64,000 nt of DNA from the NCBI GenBank assembly GCA_030867875.1, contig JAOWCC010001634.1, forward strand, positions 36,351,867 through 36,415,866. Direction: 5' to 3'. The number at the start of each line of letters is the position of its first letter. Within the stretch, counting starts at the first letter, position 1. Under the pieces are notes generated by a model that did not search any database, had not been told where the DNA came from, and saw only the letters and a list, made by a program, of their open reading frames with translations. This DNA comes from Actinernus sp. WN-2022 (lineage: Eukaryota > Cnidaria > Anthozoa > Actiniaria > Actinernidae). This document shows, piece by piece, positions 40,691 through 53,500 of the stretch. The position numbers were made by a program, and so were the translations under genes.

Positions 40691-40849
40691 TTGAGAATCA
40701 GCCGATATATACAGGGCGATTATGTTAATAATAATAATACAATTTCTATAGAATAATATAGCTTATAATACTAATAACAAAAATAATAATCATAGCTAAA
40801 ATTGATATAACGAGTTTAAAAAAATTGAAAAATAAACACTAATTACAAA

Positions 40850-41280
40850 TCATAAGCAATCTTAAAAAGGTATGTTTTAAGCCTGGATTTGAAAGTATTA
40901 ACATTCTCAGAAGATCTGATGTTTAGTGGAAGATCGTTTCATAACTTGGGAACGTGCACAGACAAAACTCGGTGTACATAGTTCTTTAATTTATAAGATA
41001 TGCAATTTAGGCGCAAAACAGACTTAGATGAACGCAGTAGTCTTCTTGGTTTGTGCAATTCTTGTAGGTAGAACGGAGCTAAATTATGTAGGGTCTTGAA
41101 AGTTATTGAATTGGAAACCAATGGAGCTTTCTGAACAGAAGACCAAGGCTGAAGTATAAGAGACCGCTTGCGCGCTCTGCACGAACGGTTGCGATGAGGT
41201 TCCCCAAAAATGATGCGGCTGAACATGAAATAGCCAGTGAGTTGAGAGTGGCTGCCAATCGATCGATCGTAACACGATAC
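40850..41280 (-). mobile_element. LINE C-terminal fragment
   Basis: The minus strand encodes FKTLHNLAPFYLQELHKP, CISYKLKNYVHRVLSVHVPK and then RSSENVNTFKSRLKTYLF, a typical LINE ORF2 end. A TAATAATAATA tail lies near 40730. Confidence 0.7.
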
Positions 41281-41919
41281 AAGTGCGGATGCGGGGACAG
41301 GCGACGATAGATGCTAGAAATGTATGAAAACCGTGGCTGATAGGCTCGATTAATAAGCGTTTAGAGCAGTATTCAGTTTAACAAATAAAGAATCAAAGTC
41401 ATAATTAATAACATTAACGGCTAAACCGTATCAAGATAAGCGTGATAGGCATGGTATGTAATTTACGTGTATTAAACTTTATATCCAAAGTATGCACTAT
41501 TTGAATAAATTATGTTTAAATGAAGTGTTTAAAATTGTTTAACAAGGCCAGTTAGTTAAGAGGTATGATTAACATTAGGACTTGTTTAAAATAGCATATC
41601 ATCACAATATATTTATGCATTAGGCTAGCCTATGTGCTAGTTTATGTCAGTAAAGACCGCATTTAAATAGTTTAACGAGCTAGACCGTTAGGAAATATTA
41701 GATTGGTTATACATTACTGTATGATATAGAAATCGGATTTTAGGCATAATGATGGTTAACAAAACATGTTTAAATATTGGTTTATGTATGAAGTATGCAG
41801 TAGCCCAGTAGTTCAAAGAATAAATTTAGATACAAGGTGTTGAGACTCTGTTAATAACATATAATTTACCTGTATAAACCTTTATATCCAATGCACTGTT
41901 TGAATAAGTTATGTCTAAC

Positions 41920-42260
41920 TGTAGTAATAATAACAATAATTACATTTATATAGTCCAAAAGCGCTTTACACCTAATTAAAAAAACTACATCTAATTTAAA
42001 AGTTACAAATACAGTAATATTAAAAAATCCTAAGTTAATTAAGCTAAAAACCATGATTAAAAATTACAATAAATTGTCGATATCCTTTTTTTTTAAAGGT
42101 ATGTCTTAAGACTCTTCTGAAATAGCTCTATTGAAGGACTATATTTAATGTTAAAAGGCAATGAGTTCCATAGCTTTGGCGCACATACAGAAAAGGCTCT
42201 ATAACCGTACGATTTAAGATTAAAAGTTGGCGCCTGTAACATTAACTTCGATGCAGATCT
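41920..42260 (-). mobile_element. LINE C-terminal fragment
   Basis: The minus strand reads as LKSYGYRAFSVCAPKLWNSL, FNIKYSPSIELFQK and so on, the usual LINE end. A (TTA)n-like tail lies at 41925-41945. Confidence 0.65.
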
Positions 42261-42566
42261 CAGGATGCGTTGTGGAGCAGCCCGAGATCAAAAATGTTAA
42301 CAACAAGGATGTTTAGGTGACTAGAGGCAGTTAAAAGGTTTGATTGACACGGACTAGTTTTAAATTAAGTTTCAAATTATTATAGTGGTAGTGGTAGAAT
42401 CGTCTAGACAAGAAATCTCTCGAAAATCAGAAATATAGATGGAATCAAATTTACCAATCATATGATTATATTTTCGAGCTTTATTTGGGTTTGTGGTCAG
42501 GCAATGTCTAAATACAAAAGTATCCCACATGGATTTGACAAAGCTAACGTGACCGGTGGATCTATA

Positions 42567-42700
42567 GATGGTTTGCACTCAATCTCCAGAGATTCAAAGG
42601 GCATGGCAGCCATGTTGGTGTACAGAACAAAAGAAGCTAACGAAGAATCTATTGTTAATTAACTGTACACCAACATGGCGGCTATGACGTAACATGTAAA
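42567..42700. mobile_element. Hairpin MITE, copy of 22213-22358
   Basis: TAGATGGTTTGCACTCAATC, GCAGCCATGTTGGTGTACAG and the inverse CTGTACACCAACATGGCGGC flank a short centre shared with 22250-22290 in inverse orientation. Confidence 0.7.
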
Positions 42701-43417
42701 GGATCCATACCTATTTCTAATAAAGTTGTCACGGATGAGAGACAAGCAACAAAGGTTGTCATTATAACTGGCGGCAGTAATGCGGAATGGAATACGGTGT
42801 AGTCCATTCGAAAGAAACCATCAACATTATTCTTAAACCTTTGCCAATTCACCAGACTTTTAGCAACAACCACAATCCATTTCGGTGTGGGTTTGTCGCT
42901 CAACGTTTGCGGTTTGTCCGGGACAACCTTATTTGAAACAGCTGTATACATCGATCGAGATTGAGTGACATATTTTAATAAATCATTGGCATACCTGACA
43001 TTTTAATGTCGATATACAAATATTTGATATCACCAGAATAGCGCGTGGTGTTAGTCTGACGCCACAGGACCTAACAAAACACGGCCAGTGCACCACTTCA
43101 GTTTTACTGCAAATTATAGCCACTTTTTACAGGTCCTCTCATAAAAAAAACATATTCAATATGGGACTAAGAACAGCGTCTATCCAATCAATAATATATT
43201 TTATACATCACAGGGTACGTTCTGATTGGTAGACTGGTTGATTAACGGAAATAAAATATCGAAACTCTTGTAACAGATGCGAGGATCCCGGTAAATATAG
43301 AAAATGACAATAAAATACAACTGCAGAGCAGACGAAATATCACATTCACCACAACAGTTGGTTGGTAATACTGAAAAGGCATCTAAAGAATGTCAAAAGA
43401 CGAGTAGGACAAGTTCT

Positions 43418-43735
43418 ATCACGTGTGCAGCAAGTTATATCACATGCACAGCAAGTTCGGTCACGTGTGCAGCAGGTTGTATCACATGTGCAGGAAGTCC
43501 TATCACGTATGCAGGGAGTCATCACATGTGCATCAAGTAACATCACGCGCGCAGCAAGTTATATCACATGCACAGCAACTTCGGTCACGTGTGCAGTAGG
43601 TTAATATCACATGTGCAGGAAGTCCCATCATGTAGGCAGGAAGTCACGTGCGCAGCAATTTACATCACGTGCGCAGCAATTTACATCATGTGCGCAGCAA
43701 GTTACATCACGTGCGCAGGAGTTCAGTCACGGCGA
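43418..43735. repeat. About 20-bp minisatellite with CACGTG cores
   Basis: Around 15 units of the type TATCACGTGTGCAGCAAGT, many with CACGTG or CATGTG, follow each other. The open frames over it are shadows of the repeat. It lies just beyond the 3' end of the actin-family gene. Confidence 0.85.
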
Positions 43736-43815
43736 GCAGCAATTTTAATGATTGCCCTCTTTTGTGCTCAAAGATCAAAATTGGTTTTCTATCAAGGACT
43801 ATTTCACATTGACTT

Positions 43816-43962
43816 CTAAATGTTTTGCCATTTTTCAAGGGCTTCGGGACCAACTTCGTTCCATTCCTCTTGTGATACGCACAGTTGATCGAAGATCGGG
43901 AGCCTGGCGACTACTGAAGCTCCAATGAAAGCGGCGTGGTGCCGATCCGTCCCAGCATGTAC
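43816..43962 (-). CDS. Actin-family gene, last exon
   Basis: The acceptor is TTTTGAAG|GTACATG. It encodes 48 residues from VHAGTDRHHAAF to EALEKWQNI and the TAG stop. It matches the actin C-terminal subdomain (IGGSI region). The length is a whole number of codons. Confidence 0.88.
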   Translation of the reverse strand, partial: VHAGTDRHHAAFIGASVVARLPIFDQLCVSQEEWNEVGPEALEKWQNI

Positions 43963-46900
43963 CTTCAAAAAAGAATGTTTGTAATTTTAGTCTAAAGCAA
44001 TAAGGCAAGAATATGTTTATGACAGCTTTGTGCAAGAGGTTAGCGATGCAATTAAGTGCAAATTGCGGAAAGAAACGCGAAAATGATACACGTACAACAT
44101 CTATATATAAGGATGATAAAATATATAGAGGTTATTGACCAAGCGTGAGGTCAAGATGGGGGGATATTGGCCAAGTTAATTTGTTGCGTGTTTATGGATC
44201 GAGACGAAGTCGAGGTCCATAAAAACGCAAAATATGAACGCCGCCAAGACCGAACAAGCTTGGTCAATAAGGTTTTTATTATATGGAGAAAATGAATAAA
44301 ATCTCACTTTGACGCAGGCGACAGGAACCCATTGCGTGGTAAACTGAAGCGCGAATAGAAATAAAGTTAAAATTAGACTGAGAGTCGACGACTTTCACTT
44401 GAAGTTCAAACTAGTGGCGTTCAAAACAGTTTTCGACATCAAAAATGTTCTTTTTATGGATGAAAACTGACCTGTACTTTACTTCAGATGCACTAGGTTT
44501 CAATGACAACTTTATCAGGAACTCGAACACATTATGTAGAGATAAAACTGAATGTACATATTTGTGTAAGATTTAAAAGTTGAAAACCGGCAAGTTGAAA
44601 TCACTCGAGTGGCGATAAGCACACTGCACAACTTGACAAAAAGAGCTGAGAAGAAGTAAGTACTCTGAATCTATAAGCCAATTACCAAATGTGAATGCTT
44701 AGCCCATACAATAAAAAAAACCTGATTTATTTGATGAAACTGTGTGCTAAGTTTACTCGTTTCCGTAATAATTTTATTTCTTTGTACAACGATTGTAGTA
44801 GCGTTGTGAGGCAGACAAACTTTTCTTTGTTGAAGTCACAGCCATTTCAGCTTCTGTGTATTTCAGTGAAAGCTATAGTTATTTATCTCCACTAATCCAG
44901 CTTCATACAATTCAGTCGTTTTTGCGGCAGACTACAGTTGTTTTCATCGAACTTGCGAGAGCCGAAAAAACTGCATTAATCGCTCTAAAAAGTTGAATTT
45001 TAGCTGAAAAACGAAAAAGCAAAGAAAGCTTTAAATTAGTATTTGATTTCATGTGTAACAAATTGTTTAGTTTCTTTCAAAATGTACGGGTTTTATCGCT
45101 ATTTGTTTACGAAGAGTTGTGAGCGAATTTCGAAAATCCTGAGCGGCAAGATGGAAAAATCTTGCCCGCTGAGCAACCAATCAGATTGCAGCATTCAGAG
45201 TCATCTCGCCCGCTCACTGAGCTGCCATATAATAAAACAATCGCATTTCCAAGCTGCCATGTAATATTCTGTTTATTAGTCACCAAGCTATAAAATACCG
45301 GGTTTTATAAGTGATAACGCGACAGATGTGCAATAAATAGACATTAATACATGTTAGGTGCTTGATATCACTTTCATTCACGATTTGTTAATGATATATG
45401 GCGAACGAGCGTCGATATCAGTTGATACAACAATTACAGTACAATAAAGGCTCACGTCAACCCCTTGTTTAAAAGGAACCTCGGCTGAAAAACAATGTTT
45501 GCTCTCAAGTGTTTGTTATGGATGCCTAAGTCTGTTTCTGTGTTTGTCTCCAGTAAATTGTACACTAGATGTCATTTATGCAACAATTTTCCGGTCGATA
45601 AAACTCATTTGAATTTCCTGCGCGCCGCCATCTTGAATTTTATGACGTCACAGTGTTGCCTTATTGTCAGAAAACAATAGCTCTTTTGTTATGCGACAAT
45701 AGGGCAACACTGTGACGTCATGAGATCCAAGATGGCGACGCGCAGGAAATTCAAGTGAGTTTTATCGAGAGGAAAATCGGTGTATAAATGACATCTAGTG
45801 TACAATTTACTGGAGACAAACACAGAAACAGACTTAGGCATCCAAAGCAAACACTTGAGAGCAAACATTTTTTTAGCCGAGGTTCCCTTTAAAGGAGAAC
45901 TGAAGCCTAAAATCAACTTTAGCTCAATGAGTAGATCTAAACATGAAAAGACTCGTACCAAAATTTATTTTACTGTGTTTTGCGTCAAAGGAAAGAAAAT
46001 CTGCAAATCTTCCACCCAACCGCCGCTAAGTACAGACGGCTCAATTCCTGTAATCTGTGACGTATGATATGGGGAATATATTAATTTTGTCATGTGGTTT
46101 TCGGCTTTCAATAGATGGACTAACGTCTCATAATTGCGCACTATTGTGCTTTCTTTGTGCTGAAGGTGTGGTTCTTCCCTTGGTATGCATGACGTACATT
46201 TTACGATACGGGGGAAAGATTACTGAATTGAGCCGCCACACAAACTAGCTTTATCAGAGGAGAATCGGCTATTTTTCGACCTTCAAAACTTATTTCCTCT
46301 TTTTAGACGTGCACCACAAAGAAATAAAATAGCAGAACTTATTTCTCTTGAATACAAGTTTGTATAGTCGTCGGATTGATTTAGGGTTCAGTTCTCCTTT
46401 AATACGCACGCCAAGTACGAATTCTTTCAAGCAAGCATCGTCGTCGCGATAATTCTTCATGTTGTTGTTTTTTTGGATTAAAAAGTCTTGAATAACGCCA
46501 TGTTTTGATTACATTTTATTAGTCTTTCTGGCGGTGTTTTTGTTTTCATTTTGTTGAAGAAACGTGTAATTTCTCCTTGAGAAACGACTACAAACCTTGA
46601 ACTAGTTGAAGCCGCCATTTCTTTAAGAAAACAGAACTGTAAAGCGGCGAGCGCGGACGCGCACGTCAAGTCTGTCTTGGCGGGAAACTGACGTCAGCAT
46701 TCAGGAATAAATAATACAAGCATTTGATTGGTCTAAGAAAATTCATAACGGGAAATTTGATTGGACAATACAAAAATCACTGTTGTTACGGATTTTATTA
46801 TATTCATTTTCTTGATTAAAAATTGCACTCCCGCTACGCGGTCATGTAATTTTGTAATCACTCGTATGATTTCAGACCAAATTGCACTCCGTTCTATTAC

Positions 46901-47516
46901 CATTATTTATTCTATAAACTACAGTGTTTTACAAGGATTTCTTGCACTGAGAAAAATCGTAAAAATACGATAATTTTACGTGTGTGGATATCGCCTCTCA
47001 GCCAATCAGCGATGTCCACGTCACGCGCTTACCCTTGCTTCGAACAACCGGGCCCAGGTCCAAGTAATGTTATAAAATAAATAAAACAATACATGGATGC
47101 TTGGAGATATGGCATTCATCTTCTTGTGTTCAATAGGCCATATTTATATAGCGCCATATCACCACAGTCTCATAGCGCTTTACATTTTACTGACATATCC
47201 CGTCAGTGAATTTTTCGGACTGCTATTTTGGCGCCAATGGCAGCCATGCAGTTTACAATGTTGAGTGTGTGGTTAGTGCAATGGCCAGGCTGCTGTACCG
47301 GGTGACAATCCCCTTCTCTTTTTCGAGTAGTACAACAGGTTCTTTCACGTCCCCTTCAAATACTGATTAGAAGTAGAAGGAGACAAGGCCAACGGCTTAT
47401 AAACGTCCCTGCCCAAGGACGCGGCCGGGTTCGAACCCCCGACCTCCCGCACTCTAGACCCGGTACTCTACCAACTGAGCTAACCAGTGAGGCGGTCTCA
47501 TTCGCTGTGCTCACTC

Positions 47517-47548
<32 letters not shown>

Positions 47549-50500
47549 TTCCATTTCTCCGCGCGTTCATGTATTATTCTCTGTTAATCACACAGATATC
47601 GATCCTAAATATGTAATCCTTTAAAATATCACTTTTACGTCGCGCGTGAAAACGGTAATTTGTGGATTAGTGAATAATAATTATCCGCTCATGTCTCCGG
47701 CGTTTAATGTACAAGCTAAATCGGTCTATTTCCGGATATTACTAAATAATAATAATAATGGCCATATTTATATAGCGCCATATCACCACAGTCTCATAGC
47801 GCTTTACATATTACTGTGAATTAGTACAGTGAATTCTTCGGACTGCTTACGGTGCTAATAGCTGCCACGCAGTTTACAATGTTGAGTGTGTGATTAGTAC
47901 AATGGCCAGGCTGCTGTGCCGGGTGACAATCCCCTGCTCATTTTCGACTAGTACAACAGGTTCTTTCACGTCCCCTTCAAATACTGATTAGAAGTAGAAG
48001 GAGACCAGGCCAACGGCTTATAAATGTCCCTGCCCAAGGACGCGGCCGGGACTCGAACTCCAGACCTCCCGCACTCTAGACCGTGCTTTACTAACTGAGC
48101 TAACCGGTTCTCCTGCTACTAACATACAATTGGAAAACCATGAACTAGGATACCATAGTTACAGATGACAATCTTTATTTCTAATGTCTGACCGTTAAAG
48201 CTCATACCTGTGCATGGCTTGACTGCGGTAAAAGTGCACTGACTTCTGATTGGAGACGCTCAGGAAAACCTAGGAAAGACAGAATAAGGAGGATTTGGTC
48301 ATAAGAGACGTTTGTAAAAAAAATTTAGGCGCACATTCAAAATAAACATGGCGGATAATGCTGAGTTCGCCAATCATCTTCGTAACATTCTGAATGATTT
48401 ACCGATTTCCTATCTTTCACCGAATTTCTTAAATCTTTGCGAATATCTCCTTCTGACGAGGTCGTGGGACAAAACGGTGGCGGTATTTTCCCGGGGAAAC
48501 ATTGCTGCGTTCTGATTGGTCTGGAATGTTTTTAATTGACAGGTGTGGAACTATGAATCACCTGGTATCATTGCTGCGTTCTGATTGGTCTAAAGTGTTT
48601 TAATTGACAGCCGTGGAACTATGCATGAATCACCTGGTATCATTGGTGTGTTCTGATTGGTCTGAAGTGTTTTAATTGACAGGTGTGGAACTACGAATCA
48701 CCTGGTATCATGGAGCATCCTCCACTCAAGTATATACTCCTACACATCTGTTTCCTCATGTCCATACTACATGCCATGATGGCCTTTATAGTTAACTCGT
48801 GTATTCCCTGGTGATCTTTACCCCAGCGATGAGGGTCAAACAGTCCTTCTGTACAGCGGTATCGAGCAGTGTCCAAAGTCACCTTTCTGTAGTCGCGGAA
48901 AAAGATGAAGTAGAAATTAATTTAGAGAATGAATACCTAACAGAGGGTCAAACATTTGAATATATTTGAAGTTAACTTAAGCCTCGGTCAAACGGTTTCA
49001 ACATCGGTACAACAACAATACAACATCGGTACAACATCGACACAACATCGGTACGACATCGATACAACATCGGTACAACATCGGTGCAACATCGGTGCAA
49101 CATCAGTACAACATCGGTACAACATCGGTGCAACATCGGTGCAACATCGGTACAACATCGGTAAAACATTGATACAACATTTGTTGAAACTGATCTGCTT
49201 GAAACCGTTTAAAATGGTATTTAAACTAAGCCAAACTCTCTCCAACATGCTTTCAATGTCTTCAACACCTTTTAATAATGTTTTCAGGCCATTTCAAACG
49301 GTTTCAAGATTGGCGGTTTATACAAATGTTTTACCGAAGTCGAACCGATGTTGAAACCGTTTGACCGGCGCTTTAGAAGTTATAATTTCTATTGAATGTT
49401 TCACTCTGTCTCCCAATCAGATTGCAGAGCTGGAAAACACAGCAGAACACTTTTAAAGCAACAAATATATCTTCATCTGTGATGATTAAATAAATATAAC
49501 AGACATAATACAAGTATACATATATAAATATATTCTAATTTACTTGTACCATGTAATTAAATTCTAAGAACAATGAAGATTATAGTTACAATACAAATAA
49601 AGCATAGTCAATGAAATAGTAAGTACAATAATCCGTCTCCCCAAACCCCTCTGAAGAAATGGAGATTCGATATACACTAACTCCAAATACCAGATTATAA
49701 ATGCGAACAAAATACATGAACCCTCTCCTCCTCCCCGCCACACTTAGAAAGACTCAATAACCTCTATAAAAACTATGATGATGAAGACATATACTAGTTT
49801 CAAATACCACTTTATGAAATGGGCCGCGTCAGGCAAAAAGGGCCCGGACGACATAATATGTAAATGTTTTTGAAATTGTACCATGTTTTTTATACTTGTG
49901 GTGCGATTACAATATGCATCGCGAGCGCTACATTGTGCTACTAACAAGTAGTGTTGATTTCATGAAATTGACCAGTGAAACCGAAGACGAAATTTACGAT
50001 ATTTTTACACGAGGGGGTGATTACAATTTTAGCAGGCGCAAATGATTCCTTATCAACAGACGATTGTTTCAATGTGTAACTTCTACTATTGCTAAAATTA
50101 TATTATGAGCTACAGGGAGTAGAATGACTGCAGAAAACATTTTTTTGGGCCAAAAAGTGATCATCTTGTTCATCTTATTTATTGTTTACTCTTTAATGCC
50201 AGCACGTATAAATGAATGTCATACATCAAAATCATCCCATACATCAAATACATACATCAAATTCGATCATGTAACGCCGTATCTGCGCCAGCTTAACTGG
50301 CTGCCCGTCAAGGATCAACTCTTATTTAGAGAATCCGTTATGGCTTTCAAATGTATGAACAATCTAGCACCGCAATATCTCTGTAACAAGTTTATAAGAC
50401 GCTCGGAGGTACACGATCGTTTCACACGCAACCGTGGGTCATTACAAATCCCACTTTTTAGGACTAAGAGCGGACAAAGATCATTTCAGTATAGAGCTAC

Positions 50501-53500
50501 CATTATCTGGAATAATTTAGATGAAAATCTGAAGATAATAACGTCTCTGGGTAAATTTAAGAAAGAGCTAAAAAGGGCAATGTTGGAAAATGTTAGCTAT
50601 CTCAGTCTGATCGAATCACATCCCTATCATAGAATTTTAATTATAACAAGATTTTTATTTATTTATTTATTTATACATTTAGATATTTTAAAATTATATA
50701 CTATTTTGTAATTGGATGTTGAAAAGCCCCTTGGGGAACATTTAATAAAGTTTATTATTATTATTATTATTATCCCCTCTGACAGGTTTCCTGATTTTTG
50801 TTGTCAATTTCTTGAAACTGACATTTATTTTTAGGAATGAAATGTAGCGCTTCTCGTCAAGAATACAATACAATCTTCAACCTGTCATTACGAACACTGT
50901 TGTAGGAATTATTTAACTTGAATGTCGTCCGGGCCCTTTTTGCCTGACGTGGCCCAAATTAGAACGGAAAAATACAGCATATAGTCTATCTAAGTATAGT
51001 CAATGACTGCCAAATTCAGAGTTCGTAAACAGTCATAAAATACCATAAGCCCTTACTGTGAATAGAAGTTTAACATTTGAATTTCGCGCGATAAGCAATC
51101 AGTAGAGAGCACTCAAGTGGAGCATCACATAGATGTTCACTCCACAAAGGCTGAGTAACAACTGAAGCAGACCAACCCATGGGATCCCCGTTTTATACCG
51201 GAACTTCGAACCTCCACTGAAAACAATGTTTGCTCTCAAATGTTTGCTATGGATGCCTAAGTTTAATGATGTGTCTCCTGTAAATTGTACACTAGATGTC
51301 AGTTATGCACCGATTTTCCTGTACACCAGACTCCTTTGAATTTCCCGGGCACCGCCATCTTGGATCTTATGACGTCACACGATTGCTTCTATTGTCAGAA
51401 AACAATAGCTCTTTTGTTGTGAACAACAAAGGCACTGAACCGTGTGATGTCATACCATCCAACATGGCGGCGCCCGGGAAATTCAAATGAGTTTTATGTA
51501 CAGGAAAACCGGTCCATAACTGATTTTACAGGAGACAAACACATTATTAGATTTAGGCATCGAAAGCAAACATTGTTTTTTTCAGGAGGTTCCTTTAACA
51601 TAACATACAGTGTTCCATCAGGAAGGTCGTATTTTGTCAGGTTGACGTCAGTGGTGTGGCCAGGGTCGTCGTCATCTTCATTGATGCGTTTTTCCGACAC
51701 ATAGCATGACTAAAGAATATTCAGATTAATTTAACAAATGAATTAATATAATCACAAATAAGTAATATAAGTAATATAAGCAGCTATACTTGGAAATATA
51801 TTAACTATATCCACTGATGAGATAACTATCCAAACTATATATTAAAACACAGGAAAATAAATATACCATAAAAGTATGCATAAAAATCGAAATAAGAACT
51901 ATTATTTACAATGAAAATTAGTTGTGTGCTTGTTGACGGTTGACATTATGAGTGTGAAGTAAAGGTAAATCAACTTTATTTAACGTCGGTAACTCGTGAC
52001 AGTCTGGTGAGACTGATAAACGTGAGACCGGCATAGGACATACGATTGTACGTGCTTATCCGAGAAGAGGTAATTAGAATGAGATAGTTTCACAAAGGTA
52101 GCACCTTCTACTCAGTTATTTTAAGACCCTCAGTGTTGGTCCGGCCGGGGTTTGAAACCTCAACCCTCGAGGAACCAATGAGCTAACCGGGAGGCGGTCT
52201 GGTTAAATAGATGGTCCACGCCCCAGTTGTTCAAAGGGTGGATAACGCTATCCAAAGAATGAATCCCTATCCAGTGGACAAGCATTAACGTAACAAACTA
52301 GTTTTATCCACTGGTTAGAGATTTACCTGGTGGATAGCGTTATTTCGTTTTTGAATAACCGCCGGCCCTGAATATTTCCCATTTAAGCGTTTAAAAAGCT
52401 AGGGATTCTGGGGCACGTCTAATGACGTCATACATTATCACGTTTCATTCGGCTACGTAAAATACCTGCTCTTTGATAAGCCTAGTGATGTACGTTTCAA
52501 CTTCTGAGAAAAACCTGTGAAATAGAATATATATCAGCAGCAAAAGTTAAGAAAATATGTATACCCAAAAAACTATAGAAAAAAAAAACACTCTTTGTCA
52601 CATATTCCACTAATAGTTATTTATTTTGTAATTCACAGAGAAATGATCTTGTTCGAAGAGACACACCATCGATGGGTAGTCGGTAGTTGAGCAGCTAATC
52701 TTGATGTTTATGCTCTTATCCCACTGAAACGAGCATAACACACTTTATAGCTAAACTGCATTAAACACAAACAACAGATAAGGGGCGGGCATCTCATTTA
52801 TTGATACTTGTCGGACACGTATAATTACAGCAGTATATAATGTTGGCCAATCAAGTCTACCTAGACCTGTTACATCTAGTATACCTGAAGAAGGCTGGTT
52901 TTGCCAGCCGAATATTGTACAATTCAATATAAAATCTAGCCTGAATTTCAGCCGTCTCCTCCGGTTCGTTCCTCCAGAGAGAGACGTCTGAATTCATTCG
53001 ACGATAATGCCGTCCAGTGACGTCAGAGCGGATTAAAATTTGAATTTATGCAAACAAAACTGCCACGGCGGCTGTCAAGAGTTCGTTGGGTCACAAAAAC
53101 AAAGCTCTCGCCTTGAGAAATTATTTGAGATTATGTCAAAATGAAGACACTACCTATCTACAATCCATTTGCTTCTCAAGTGCCTCTTAAATGTACATAT
53201 CAGTGCTGTGAAAACCTTTTTGAAGCAACAACTCGTTCAGTAACATTTGAGGCAATTAAACTGTAATCTTCGTCTTCCGTTTACTAGTGTAAAGTCTCTC
53301 AATCTGCCGTTCGGTTCGAGACAGCGAGAGATTACCTTTGTAAATTTGTAAATAATGCAGCAGAAAAGTAGAAAAGCATGGAAGGATATTTGGAGAATTT
53401 ACGAAGAAGTACGAAGACTCTTTTACGGGAAAGAACAGTTCCTTGAAGAAGAGAGCAGGGACAGTTTTACCGAGTGTGAACGGTTATTTTGCAGGACACT

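Noticed and set aside
45495..45961. Matching ORFs (MFALKCLLWMPKSVS) on both strands
   Set aside because: Both come from the arms of a fold-back MITE, which encode the same peptide on opposite strands by symmetry.
48972..49248. Cysteine-rich repeated ORF (CCTDVAPMLHR)
   Set aside because: It is a translation of the 11-bp minisatellite; there is no independent evidence of coding.
52640..52725. Possible exon on the minus strand between 52514 and 54459
   Set aside because: It has a TTTCAG acceptor, but the required phase gives an immediate stop, and the flanking exons already join perfectly.
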